Of a stretch of 64,000 nucleotides of DNA, positions 38,301 through 51,677 are shown piece by piece. The stretch lies in contig JARWKL010000007.1 of assembly GCA_029961685.1 (NCBI GenBank), positions 22,453,013-22,517,012 on the forward strand, read 5' to 3'. Source of the DNA: Aristolochia californica (lineage: Eukaryota; Streptophyta; Magnoliopsida; Piperales; Aristolochiaceae). The notes under the pieces were generated by a model. The model was not told where the DNA came from. It searched no databases and saw only the letters and a list, made by a program, of their open reading frames with translations. The position numbers and the translations under genes were made by a program. Each line of letters opens with the position of its first letter. Position 1 is the stretch's first letter.

Positions 38301-39351
38301 AAAGTGATTATGATCCCTAAAACTTACAGACACTCTTTAGAATTATCTCTCTCTACATTTGGGCATTTTGCATTTCCATTTTAGATGTACACTTTTTTCT
38401 TAAATCAGAACTTTGAGTTTTCGCTTTCCCTTCATCCCGTAAACAGAAAAGGCAAATAGATCACAACAAAATAAAATTTTTATAGTTGATGTGTAGAAAA
38501 AATTTAAAACAATAAAAAAAGTAAATAAAGAAAATTTATTCACACACCACAAATGACCACAAAAGTTTTGTTATCCAAGTTTGGGAAATTCCATTAGTCT
38601 AGCCCGAATAGCTCGGATTTTACATCAAGGAGATTTTTTCTACACATGTTTTAAAAATGGATATACATGCTTGAAACATGTTAATGATTCAAATGACCTA
38701 TGGATCCAAAGCTTTTAACGAGAGTAACAAACGCTCATTAAATTCTCAAGTGAACGTGCGGTGGGATATTTGCCCTGAGTCAAACAAGCCATTATTTTGC
38801 CCATTTTCAAAAAGTTGACCAAACAATCATAGATGATTGTAAAGTGATTTGTCATGAGTAACGGGCTATATTTTTGTATGAAATGACTTGTGGATTGGAA
38901 GTCAACACTCAATTAAAAATGGCCCGCCTCCCCCTTTTCCCGACGATTACAAAACCTTATATATAAAAATGAAAAAGTGCTTACGATCCCTAAAAATTAA
39001 AGACACTATTTGGAATTATATCTCTCTTCATTTGTGCATTGTGCATTTCCATTTTAGATGTACACTTTTTTATTATATCAGAACTTTGAGTTTTCGCTTT
39101 CCCATCATCCCGTAAACAGAAAAGGGAAATAGATCACAACAAAATAAAAATTTTATAGTTGATGTGTGGCAAAAATTTAAAACAATAACTAATGTAAATA
39201 AAAAATATTTATTCACACACCAGAAATGAACACAAAAGTTTTGTTATCCAAGTTTGGGAAATTCCATTTGTCCAACCTTAATAGCTTGGAATTTTACGTG
39301 ATGGAGATGTTTTCTACACATGTTTTTAAAATGGATATGCATGCTTGAAAC
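35317..39351 (+). repeat. C' block 2: six consecutive C'-type monomers
   Basis: Anchors 35317, 35989, 36662, 37335, 38006 and 38678, again with GCATGCTTGA (ACATGCTTGA in the last) plus a C body and mostly CCTTATATATAAAA. The 38006 copy shares private words with the 32661 copy in block 1 (AATTCGCAAGTGAAC, AAAAAACACCCGCTT, TACATTTGGGCATT). Block 2 therefore derives in part from the same source as block 1. Confidence 0.8.
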
Positions 39352-42300
39352 ATGTTGAAGATTCAAATGACCTATGGATCCAAAGCTTTTCAAGAGAATA
39401 ACAAACGCTCATTAAATTCTCAAGTGAACGTGAGGTGGGATCTAACATGTCAATATTTTACCCATTTTCAAAAATTTGACCTAACAATCATAGATGATTG
39501 TAAAGTGATTTATCATGCGTAACGGGCTATACTTTTGTATGAAATGACTTATGGATTGCAATTCAATACTCAGTTAAAAATCCTCCGCCACCCATTTTTC
39601 CCGACGATTGCAAAACCTGAGATATAAAAACTAAAAAGAGCTTACAATCCCTAAAAATTACAGGCACTCTTCAGAATTATCTCTCTCTACATTTGTGCAT
39701 TGTGCTTTTCCATTTTAGATGTACACTTTTTTCTAGAATCAAAACTTTGAGTATTCGCTCTCCCTTCATCCCGAAGACAAAAAAGGCAAAAAGCTCACAA
39801 CAGAACAAAAATTTTATAGTTGATGTATGGAAAAATTTTAAAAAAATAACAAATATAAATAAAGAAAATTTATTCACCAACACAAATGAACACAAAAGTT
39901 TCGTTATCCAAGTTTGTGAAATTCCACTAGTTTAACCCTAATGGCTTGGAATTTTACAAGAAAGAGATTTCTTCTACACATGTTTTAAAAATGGTTATAC
40001 ATGTTTGAAACATTTTAAAGATGCAAATGAGCTATGGATGCAAAGCGTTTAAAAAGAATAACAAAAGCTCATTAAATTCTCAAGTGAACTTGCGGTGGGA
40101 TATTTTCCCGAGTCAAACATGCCATTATTTTGCCCATTTGCAAAAAGCTGACATAATAATCATAGATGATTTTAAAGTGATTTATCATGCGTAACGGGCT
40201 ATATTTTTGGCAAGAAATGACTTTTGGATTGGGAGTCAACACTCAGATAAAAATCCCCCGCCTCACCCTTTTCCCGACGATTGCAAAATCTGAGATATAA
40301 AAACAAAAATGTGCTTAAAATGGCTAAAAATTATAGACACTCTTGGGAATTATTTCTCTCTACATTTGTGCATTGTGCATTTCCGTTTTAGATGTACACA
40401 TTTTTCTTAAATCAAAACTTCAAGTTTTTCTCTCTCCCTTCATCCAGTAAACAAAAAAGGCCAATAGATCACAACAAAATAAAATTTTTATCGTTGATGT
40501 ACGAAAAAAAATTACAACAATAAAATTGTAAATTAAGAAAATTTATTCACACACAACAAATGAACACAAAAGTTTTGTTATCCAAGTATGGGAAATTCCA
40601 CTAGTCCAACACTAATATCTTGGAATTTTACATTAAGGAGATTTTTTCTACACATGTTTTAAAAATGGATTTGCATGCTATAAACAAGTTAAAGATTCTA
40701 ATGACCTATGGATCCAAAGCTTTTAAAGAGAATAAAAAACGCTCATTAAATTCTCAAGTGAATGTGCGGTGGGATATTTACCCGAGTCAAACAAGCCTTC
40801 ATTTTGCCCATTTTCAAAAAGTTGACCTAACAATCATAGATGATTGTAAAGTGATTTGTCATACGTAACGGGCTTTATTTTTGTAAGAAATGACTTATGG
40901 ATTGGAAGTCAACACTCAGTTAAAAATCGCCCGCCTCCCTCTCTTCCCGACGATTGCAAAACCTTATATATAAAAACGAAAAAGTGCTTACAATCCCTAA
41001 AAATTACAGACACTCTTTGGAATTATCTCTCTCTACATTTGTGAATTGTACATTTCCATTTTAGATGTATAGTTTTTTCTTTAATCAGAACTTTGAGTTT
41101 TCGCTCTCTCTTCATCCCGTACACAGAAAAGGCAAGTAGATCACAACAAAATAAAAATTTTAAAGTTGATGTGTGGAAAGAAATTTAAAACAATAACTAA
41201 TGTAAATAAAAAATATTCATTCACACACCACAAATGAACACAAAAGTTTTGTTATCCCAGTTTGGGAAATTCCAATCGTCCAACCCTAATAGCTTGGAAT
41301 TTTACATGAAGGAGATTTTTTCCACACATGTTTTAAAAATGGATATGCATGCTAGAAACATGTTAAAGATTCTAATGACCTATGGATCCAAAGCTTTTAA
41401 ATAGAATAAAAAAAGCTCATTAAATTCTCGAGTGAACGTGCTGTGGGATATTTACCCGAATCTTACAACTCATTATTTTGCCCATTTTTAAAACTTTGAC
41501 CGAACAATCATAGATGATTGTAAAGTGATTTATCATGCATAATGGGCTATAATTTTGTATGAATTGACTTATCGATTGCAATTCAACACTCAATTAAAAA
41601 TCCTTTGCCACCCATTTTTTCCGACGATTGAAAAACCTGAGATATCAAAACTGAAAAGAGCTAACAATCCCTAAAATATATAGACACTCTTCCGAATTAT
41701 CTCTCTCTACATTTTTGCATTGTGATTTTCCATTTTAGATGTACACTTTTTTCTTAAATCAAAACATTGAGTATTCGCTCTCCCTTCATCCCAAAAACAA
41801 AAAAGACAAAAAGCTCACAACAAAACAAAAATTTTATAGTTGATGTATGGAAAAAATTTAAAACAAAAACAAATGTAAATAAATAAAATTTATTCACACA
41901 ACACAAATGAACACAGAAGTTTTGTTATCCAAGTTTGGGAAATTCCACTAGTCCAGCCCTAATTGCTTGGAATTTTATATGAAGGAGACTTTTTCTACAC
42001 ATGTTTTAAAAATGGATACGCATGCTTGAAACATGTTAAATATTCAAATGACCTATGGATCCAAAGCTTTTAAAGAGAGTAACAAACGCTCATTAAATTC
42101 TCAAATGAACGTGCGGTGGGATATTTGCCTGAGTCAAACATGCCATTATTTTGCCCATTTTCAAAAAGCTGACCTAACAATCATAGATGATTGTAAAGTG
42201 ATTTGTCATGCATTACTGGCTATATTTTAGTAAGAAATGACTTATGGATTGGAAGTCAACACCCAGTTAAAATCCGCCCACCTCCCCCTTTTCCCGACGA

Positions 42301-45300
42301 TTGCAAAACCTTATATATAAAAACGAAAAAGGGCTTACGATCCCTAAAAATTAAAGACACTATTTGGAATTATCTCTCTCTAAATTCGTGCATTGTGCAT
42401 TTTCATTTTAGATGTACACTTTTTTCTTAAATCAGAACTTTGAGTTTTCGCTCTCCTTTTATCCCGTAAACAGAAAAGGCAAATAGATCACAACAAAATA
42501 AAAATTTTATAGTTGATGTGTGGAAAAAATTTAAAAGAATAACTAATGTAAATAAAAAATATTCATTCACACACCACAAATGAACACAAAAGTTTTGTTA
42601 TCCATGTTAGGGAAATTCCATTTGTCCAACCCTAATAACTTGGAATTTTACTTAAAGGAGATTTTCTCCACATATGTTTTAAAAAAGCATATGCATGCTT
42701 GAAACATGTTAAAGATTCAAATGACCTATGGATCGAAAGCTTTGAAAGAGAATAACAAATGCTCATTAAATTCTCAAGTGAACGTGCGGTGGGATATATA
42801 CCCGAATCTAACAAGTCATTATTTTGCCCATTTTCAAAAATTTGACCAAACAATCATAGATGATTGTAAAGTGATTTATCAAGCGTAACGGGCTATATTT
42901 TTTTATGAAATGGCTTATGTATTGCAATTCAACACTCAATTATAAATCCTCCGCCACCCATTTTTCCCGACGATTGCAAAACCTGAGATATAAAAACTAA
43001 AAAGAGCTTACAATCCCTCAAAATTATAGACACTCTTCAAAATTATCTCTATCTACATTTGTGCATTGTGCTTTTCCATTTTAGATGTACACTTTTTTCT
43101 TAAATCAAAACTTTGAGTTTTCGCTCTCCCTTCATCCCGAAACCAAAAAAGGCAAAAAGCTCACAACAAAACAAAAATTTTATAGTTGATGTATGGAAAA
43201 AATTTAAAACAATAACAAATTTAAATAGAGAAAATTTTTTAACACAACACAAATGAACACAAAATTTTTGTTATCCAAGTTTGTGAAATTCCACCTGTTT
43301 AACCCTAATAGCTTGGAATTTTACAAGAAAGAGATTTCTTCTATACATGTTTTAAAAATGGATATGCATGTTTGAAACATGTTAAAGATGCAAATGAGCT
43401 ATGGATGCAAAGATTGTAAAAAGAATAACAAATGCTCATTAAATTCTCAAGTGAACTTGCGGTGGGATATTTTCCCGAGTCAAACATGCCATTAGTTTGC
43501 CCTTTTGTAAAAAGCTGACATAATAATCGTAGATGATTGTAAAGTGATTTATCATGCGTAACGGGCTATATTTTTCTAAGAAATGACTTTTGGATTGGGA
43601 GTTAACACTTAGTTAAAAATCCCCCGCCTCCCACTTTTCCCGACGATTGCAAAATCTGAGATATAAAGACGAAAAAGTGCTTACAATCCCTAAAAATTAC
43701 AGACACTCTTTGGAATTTTTCTCTCCACATTTTTGCATTTAGCATTTCCATTTTAGATGTACACATTTTTCTTAAATCAAAACTTCGAGTTTTTCGCTCT
43801 TCCTTCATCTCGTAAACAAAAAAGGCAAATGGATCACAACAAAATGAAAATTTTATAGATGATGTACGAAAAAAATTTACAACAATAAAAAATTAAATAA
43901 AGAAAATTTATTCACACGCAACAAATGAACACAAAATTTTTGTTATCCATGTTTGGGAAATTCCACTAGTCCAACACTAATATCTTGGAATTTTACATGA
44001 AGGAGATTTTTTCTACACAAGTTTTAAAAATGGATTTGCATGCTAGAAACATGTTAAAGACTCAAATGACCTATGGATCCAAAGATTTTAAAGAGAATAA
44101 CAAATGCTCATTAAATTCTCAAGTGAACGTGCGGTGGGATATTTGCTAGAGTCAAACAAGCCATTTTTTTCCCATTTTCGAAAAGTTGATCTAACAATCA
44201 TAGATGATTTAAAGTGATTTGTCATGCGTAACGGGCTATATTTTTGTAAGAAATGACTTATGGATTGGAAGTCAACACTCAGTTAAAAATACCCCGCCTT
44301 CCCCTTTTCCCGACGATTGCAAAAACCTTGGATATAAAAACGAAAAAGTGCTTACGATACCTAAATATTACAAACACTCTTTGGAATTATCTCTCTCTAC
44401 ATTTGTGCATTGTGCATTTCCATTTTAGAAGTACACTTTTTTCTAAAATCAGAACTTTGAGTTGTCATTCTCCCTTCATCCTGTAAACAAAAAAGCCAAA
44501 TAGATCACAACAAAATAAAAATTTTATAGTTGATGTGTGGAAAAAATTTAAAACAATAAAAAAAGTAAATAAAAAAAATTTATTCACACACCACAAATGA
44601 ACACAAAAGTTTTGTTATGCAAGTTTGGGAAATTCCACTAGTCAAACACTAATATCTTGGAATTTTACATGAAGTAGATTTTTTCTACACATGATATAAA
44701 AATGGATATGCATGCTAGAAACTTGTTAAAGATTCAAATGACCTATGGATCCAAAGCTTTTATAGAAAATAACAAACGCTCATTAAATTTTCAAGTGAAC
44801 GTGCGGGGGGATATTTTCCCGAGTCAAACAAGCCATTATTTTGCCCATTTGCAAAAAGTTGACCTAACAATCATTGATGATTGTAATGTGATTTGTCTCT
44901 CATAACGGGCTATATTTTTGTAAGAAATGACTTATTTATTGGAAGTGAACACTAAGTTAAAAATCGCCCACATCGCCCTTTTCCCGACGATTCCAAAACA
45001 TTAGATATAAAAATGAAAAAGTACTTACGGTCCCTAAAAATTATGGACACTCTTAGGAATTATCTCTCTCTATATTTGTGCATTGTGCATTTCCATTTTA
45101 GATGTACACCTTTTTCGTAAATCAAGACTTTGAGTTTTGGCTCTCCCTTCATCCCGTAAACAGAAAAGGCAAATAGATCACAACAAAATAAAAATTTTAT
45201 AGTTGATGTGTGGAAAAAATTTAAAACAATAACTAATGTAAATAAAAAATATTTATTCACATTCCACAAATGAACTCAAAAGTTTTGTTATCCAAGTTTG

Positions 45301-48300
45301 GGAAATTCCATTAGTCCAACCCTAATAGCTTGGAATTTTACATGAAGGAGATTTTTTCTACACATGTTTTAAAAATAGATATGCAAGCTTTAAACATGTT
45401 AAAGATTCGAATGAACTTTGGATCCAAAGCTTTTAAAGAGAATAACAAACGCTCACTAAATTCTCAAGTGAACGTGCAGTGGGACATTTACCCGAGTCGA
45501 ACAAGTCATTATTTTGCCCATTTAATAAAATTTGACCAAACTATTATAGATGATAGTAAAGTGATTTATCATGCATAACGGGCTATATTTTTGTAAGAAA
45601 TGACTTATGGATTGCAATTCAACACTCAGTTAAAAATGCTCCGCCACCCATTTTTCCCGACGATTGCAAAACCTTAGATATAAAAACTTAAAAGACCTTA
45701 CAATCCCTAAAAATTAAAGACACTCTTCGGAACTATCTCTGTCTACATTTGTGCATTGTGCTTTTCCATTTTAGATGTACACTTTTTTCTTAAATCAAAA
45801 CATTGAGTTTTCGCTCTCCCTTCATCCCGAAAACAAAAGAGGCAAAAATATAGCCTGAAAATCGCATGCCTCCCCCTTTTCCCGACAATTGCAAAACCTG
45901 AGATATAAAAACAAAAAAGTTCTTACAATCCCTAAAAATCACAGACACTCTTTGGAATTATCTCTCTCTACATTTGTGCATTGTGCATTTCCGTTTTAGA
46001 TGTTCACATTTTTCTTAAATCAAAACGTCGAGTTTTTCGCTCTCCCATCATCCCGTAAACAAAAAAAAAGGCAAATAGATCACAACAAATTGCAAATTTT
46101 ATTGTTGATGTACGGAAAAAATTTAAAACAACGAAAAAAGTAAATAAAGAAAATTTATTCACACACAACAAATGAACACAAAAGTTTTGTTATCCAAGTT
46201 TGGGAAATTCCACTAGTCCAACACTAATATCTTGGAATTTTACATGAAGGAGATTCTTTCTACACATGTTTTAAAAATGGATATGCATGCTAGAAACATG
46301 TTAAAGATTCAAATGACCTACGGATCCAAAGCTTTTAAAGTGAATAACAAACGCTCATTAAATTCTCAAGTGACCATGCGGTGGGATATTTGTCCTAGTC
46401 AAACGTGCCAATATTTTGCCCATCTGCAAAAAGCTGACATAATAATCATAGATGATTGTAAAGTGAATTACATTGCATAACGGGCTATATTTTTGTAAGA
46501 AATGACTTTTGGATTGGGAGTCAACACTCAGTTAAAAATCCCCCGCCTCCCCCTTTTCCTGACAATTGTAAAACTTGAGATATAAAAACGAAAAAGTGCT
46601 TACAATCCCTAAAAATTACAGACACTGTTCGGAATTATCTCTCTCTACATTTGTGCATTGTGATTTTCCATTTTAGATGTACACTTTTTTCTTAAATCAA
46701 AACTTTGAGTTTTCGCTCTCTCCTCATCCCGAAAACAAAAAAGGCAGAAAGCTCATATCAAAATAAAATTTTTATAGTGGATGTATGGAAAAAATTGAAA
46801 ATAATAAAAAATGTAAATAAATAAAATTTATTCACACAACACAAATGAACACAAAAGTTTAGTTATCCAAGTTTGGAAAATTCCACTAGTTTAACCCTAA
46901 TAGCTTGGAATTTTACAAGAAAGAGATTTCTTCTACACATGTTTTAAAAATGGATATACATGTTTGAAACATGTTAAAGATGCAAATTAGCTACAGATGC
47001 AAAGCTTCTAAAGAGAATAAAAAACGCTCATTGAATTCTCAAGTGAACGTGCGGTGGGATATTTACCCGAGTCAAACATGCTATTATTTTGCCCATTTGC
47101 AAAAAACTGACGTAATAATCATAGATGATTGTAAAGTGATTTATCATGCGTAACGGGCTATATTTTTGTAAGAAATGACTTTTGGATTGGGAGTCAACAC
47201 TCAGTTAAAAATCCCCCGCCTCTCCCTTTTCCCGACGATTACAAAACTTGAGATATAAAAACGAAAAAGCGCTTACAATCCCTAAAAATTACAGACACAC
47301 TTTGGAATTATCTCTCTCTACATTTGTATGTTGGGTATTTCCGTTTTAGATGTACACATTTTTATTAAATCAGAACTTTGAGTTTTTGGCTCTCCCTTCA
47401 TCCCGTAAACAAAAAAAAGGCAACTAGATCACAACAAATTGAAAATTTTATTGTTGATGTACGGAAAAAATTTAAAAAAAAAACTAAATAAAGAAAATTT
47501 ATTCACTCACCACAAAAGAACACAAAAGTTTTGTTATCCAAGTTTGAGAAATTCCACTAGTCCAATACTAATATCTTGGAATTTTACATGAAGGAGATTT
47601 TTTCTACACGTATTTTAAAAATGGATATGCATGCTAGAAACATGTTAAAGATTCAAATGACCTATGGATCCAAACCTTTTAAAGAGAATAACAAACGCTC
47701 ATTAAATTCTCAAGTGATCGTGCGGTGGGATATTTGTCCGAGTCAAACAAGCCATTATTTTGCCCATTTTCAAAAAGTTGACCTAACAAACATAGATGAT
47801 AGTAAAATGATTTGTCGTGCGTAATGGGTTATATTTTTGTAAGAAATGACTTATGGATTGAAAGTCAACACTCATTTAAAAATCGCCCGCCTCCGCCTTT
47901 TCCCGACGATTACAAAACATTAGATATAATAAGGAAAACGTTCTTGCGGTCTCTAAAAATTACAGACACTCTTTAGAATTATCTCTCTCTACATTTGTGA
48001 ATTGTGCATTTCGATTTTAGATGTACACTTTTTTCGTAAATCAAGACTTTGAGTTTTGGCTCTCACTTCATCCCTTAAACAAAAAAGGCAAATAGATCAC
48101 AACAAAATAAAAATTTTATGGTTGATGTGTGGAAAAATTTTAAAAAAATAACTAATATAAATAAAAAATATTTATTCACACACCACAAATGAACACAAAA
48201 TTTTTGTTATCCAAGTTTGGGAAATTCCATTAGTCCAACCCAAATAGCTTGGAATTTTACATGAAGGTGATTTTTTCTACACATGTTTTAAAAATGGATA

Positions 48301-48314
48301 TGCATGCTTGAAAC
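39352..48314 (+). repeat. Mixed block with a truncated monomer
   Basis: Anchors 39352 A, 40012 B, 40686 C, 41360 A, 42033 C', 42706 A, 43379 B, 44051 C, 44723 C, 45396 A (truncated), 46298 C head with B body, 46971 B and 47642 C. The 39352 copy lacks about 12 bp near 39,441 (GGTGGGATCTAACATG). The 44723 copy has C words plus the B-like CATTTGCAAAAAG. There is no steady higher-order period across the block. Confidence 0.7.
45840..45862. other. Junction of a ~442-bp internal deletion
   Basis: AAAAGAGGCAAAAATATAGC is followed at once by CTGAAAATCGCATGCCTCCC. The left side is at monomer phase ~445, the right side at phase ~232 of the next copy. The anchors 45396 and 46298 are 902 bp apart instead of 1,344, so about 442 bp is missing. 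A short shared AT-rich word (TATAGCC is itself a normal monomer word) may have mediated the join. Confidence 0.85.
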
Positions 48315-51300
48315 ATGTTAAAGGTTCAAATGACCTATGGATCCAAAGCTTTTAAAGAGAATAACAAACGGTCACTAAATTCTCAAGTGAACGTGCGATT
48401 GGATGTTTAGTCGAGTCTAACAAGTCATTATTTTGCCCATTTTAAAAAATTTGACCTAACAATCATAGATGATTGTAAAGTGATTTATCATGTGTAACAG
48501 GCTATTTTTTTTAAGAAATGACTTTTGGATTGCAATTCAATACTCAGTTAAAATCCTCCGCCACCCATTTTTCCCGACGATTGCAAAACCTGAGATATAA
48601 AAACTAAAAAGAGCTTACAAGCCCTAAAAATTATAAACACTCTTTGGAATTATCTCTCTCTAAATTTCTGCATTTTTCTTTTCCATTTTAGATGTACACT
48701 TCTTTCTTAAATAAAAACTTTGAGTTTTCGCTCTCCCTCCTTCCCGAAAACAAAAAAAGGCAAAAAACTCACAACAAAATAAAAATTTTATAGTTGATCT
48801 TTGGAAAAAAATTAAAAAAATAAAAAATGTAAATAAATAAAATTTATTCACACAACACAAATGAACACAAAAGTTTTGTTATCCAAGTTTGGGAAATTCC
48901 ACTAGTTTAACCCTAATAGCTTGAAATTTTACAAGAAAGAGATTTCTTCTACACATGTTTTAAAAATGGATATGCATGTTTAAAAGATGTTAAAGATGCA
49001 AATGAGCTATGGATGCAAAGCTTTTAAAGAGAATAACAAACGCTCATTGAATTGTCAAGTGAACTTGCGGTGGGATATTTACCCAAGTCAAACAAACCAT
49101 TATTTTGCCCATTTGCAAAAAGTTGACTTAATAATCTCAGATGATTGTAAAGTGCTTTATCATGCCTAACAGGCTATATTTTTGGAAGAAATGACTTTTG
49201 GATTGGGAGTCAACACTCAGTTAAAAATCCCCCGCCTCCCCCTTTTCCTGACGATTGCAAAACCTGAGATATAAAAACGAAAAAGTGCTTACAATCCCTA
49301 AAAATTACAGACACTATTTGGAATTATCTCTCTCTACTTTTGTGCATTGTGCATTTCCGTTATAAATGTACAATTTTTTCTTAAATCAAAACTTTGAGTG
49401 TTTCGCTCACCCATCATCCTGTATACAAAACAAGGCAAATAGATCACGACAAAATAAAAATTTTATAGTGGATGTGTGGAAAAATTTTAAAACAATAACT
49501 AATGTAAATAAAAAATATTTATTCACACACCACAAATGAAGACATAAGTTTTGTTATCCAAGTTTGGGAAATTCCATTAGTCCAACCCTAATGGCTAGGA
49601 ATTTTACATGAAGGAGATTTTTTCTACACATGTTTCAAAAATGGATATGCATGCTTGAAACATATTAAAGATTCAAATGACCTATGGATCCAAAGATTTT
49701 AAAGAGAATAACAAACGCTCATTAAATTCTCAAGTGAACGTGCGGTGGGATATTTACCCGAGTCTAACAAGTCATTATTTTGCCCATTTTAAAAAAATTT
49801 GACCTAACAATCATAGATGATTGTAAAGTGATTTATCATGCATAACGGGCTATATTTTTTTAAGAAATGACTTATGGATTGCAATTCAACACTCAGTTAA
49901 AAATCCTTTGCCACCAATTTTTTTCGACGATTGCAAAACCTGAGAGATAAAAACTAAAAAGATCTTACAATCCCTAAAAATTGCAGACACTCTTCGGAAT
50001 TATCACTGTCCACATTTGTGCATTGTGCTTTTCCATTTTAGATGTACACTTTTTTCTTGAATCAAAACATTGAGTTTTCGCTCTTCCTTCATCCCGAAAA
50101 CAAAAAAGGCAAAAAGCTCACCACAAAATAAAAAATTTATAATTGATGTATGGAAAAAATTATAAACAATAACAAATGTAAATAAAGAAAATTTATTCAC
50201 ACAACACAAATGAACACAAAAGTTTTGTTATACAAGTTTGGAAAATTCCACAAGTTTAACCCTAATAGCTTGGAATTTTACAAGAAAGAGATTTCTTCTA
50301 CACATGTTTTAAAAATAGATATGCATGTTTGAAACATGTTAAAGATGTAAATGAGCTATGAATGCAAAGCTTTCAAAGAAAATAACAAATGCTCATTAAA
50401 TTCTCAAGTGAACTTGAGGTGGGATATTTACCAAAGTCAAACATGCAATTATTTTGCCCATTTGTAAAAAGCTAACATAATAATCATAGATGATTGTAAA
50501 GTGATTTACCACGCATAACGGGCTATATTTTTGTAAGAAATGACTTTTGGATTGGGAGTCAACACTCAGTTAAAAATCCCCCGCCTCCTCCTTTTTCCCG
50601 ACAATTGCAAAACCTGAAATATAAAAACAAAAAATTGCTTACAATCCCTAAAAATTAAATACACTCTTTGGAATTATCTCTGTCTACATTTTTGTATTGT
50701 GCATTTCCGTTTTAGATGTACACATTTTTCTTAAATCAAAACTTCGTTTTTGGCTCTCCCTTCATCCCGTGAACAAAAAAAGGCAAATATATCACAACAA
50801 AATCAAAATTTTATAGTTGATGTATGGGAAAAATTTAAAACAATAAAAAAATTAAATAAAGAAAATTTATTCACACACCACAAATGAACACAAAAGTTTT
50901 GTTATCCAAGTTTGGGAAATTCCACTAGTGCAACACTAATATCTTGGAATTTTACATGAAGGAAATTTTTTCTACACATGTTTTAAAAATTGATATCCAT
51001 GCTAGAAACATGTTAAAGATTCAAATGACCTATGGATCCAAAGCTTTTAAAGAGAATAACAAACTCTCATTAAATTCTCAAGTGAACTTGCAGTGGGATA
51101 TTTGCCCGAGTCAAACAAACCATTATTTTGCCCATTTTCAAAAAGTTCACCTTACAATCATAGATGATTGTAAAAAGATTTGTCATGCGCAACGGGCTAT
51201 ATTTTTGTAAGAAATGACTTATGGATTGGAAGTCCTCATTTAAAAATCGCCCGCTTCCCCCTTTTTTCGACGATTGCAAAACATTAGATATAAAAACGAA

Positions 51301-51677
51301 AAAGTGCTTACGGTCCCTAAAAATTACAGACACTCTTTGGAATTATCTCTCTCTACATTTGTGCATTGTGCATTTCCATTTTAGATTTACACTTTTTCCG
51401 TAAGTCAGAACTATGAGTTTTTCTCTCCCTTCATCCCGTAAACATAAAAGGCAAATAGATCACAACAAAATAAAACTTTTATAGTAGATGTGTGGAAAAA
51501 AATTAAAACAATAACTAATGTAAATAAAAAATATTTATTCACACACCACAAATGAACACATAAGTTTTGTTATCCAAGTTTGGGAAATTCCATTAGTCCA
51601 ACTCTAATAGCTTGGAATTTTACATGAAGGAGATTTTTTCTACACATGTTTTAAAAATGGATATGCATGCTTGAAAC
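48315..51677 (+). repeat. ABABC pentamer higher-order unit
   Basis: Anchors 48315 A, 48987 B, 49662 A, 50336 B and 51010 C. B copies show GAGCTATG(G/A)ATGC and ATAATAATC (48987 has TTAATAATC). The C copy shows GCTAGAAACATG and TTTGCCCGAGTCAAACAAAC, and a 5-bp loss in the tail (GGAAGTCCTCATTT near 51,230). Confidence 0.8.

Noticed and set aside
35317..41359. Exact nine-monomer repeat C'x6-A-B-C following an identical unit at 29,300
   Set aside because: The block order matches, but private variants align best at an eight-monomer offset, and block 1 contains an extra dimer duplication. The equal counts may be coincidence.
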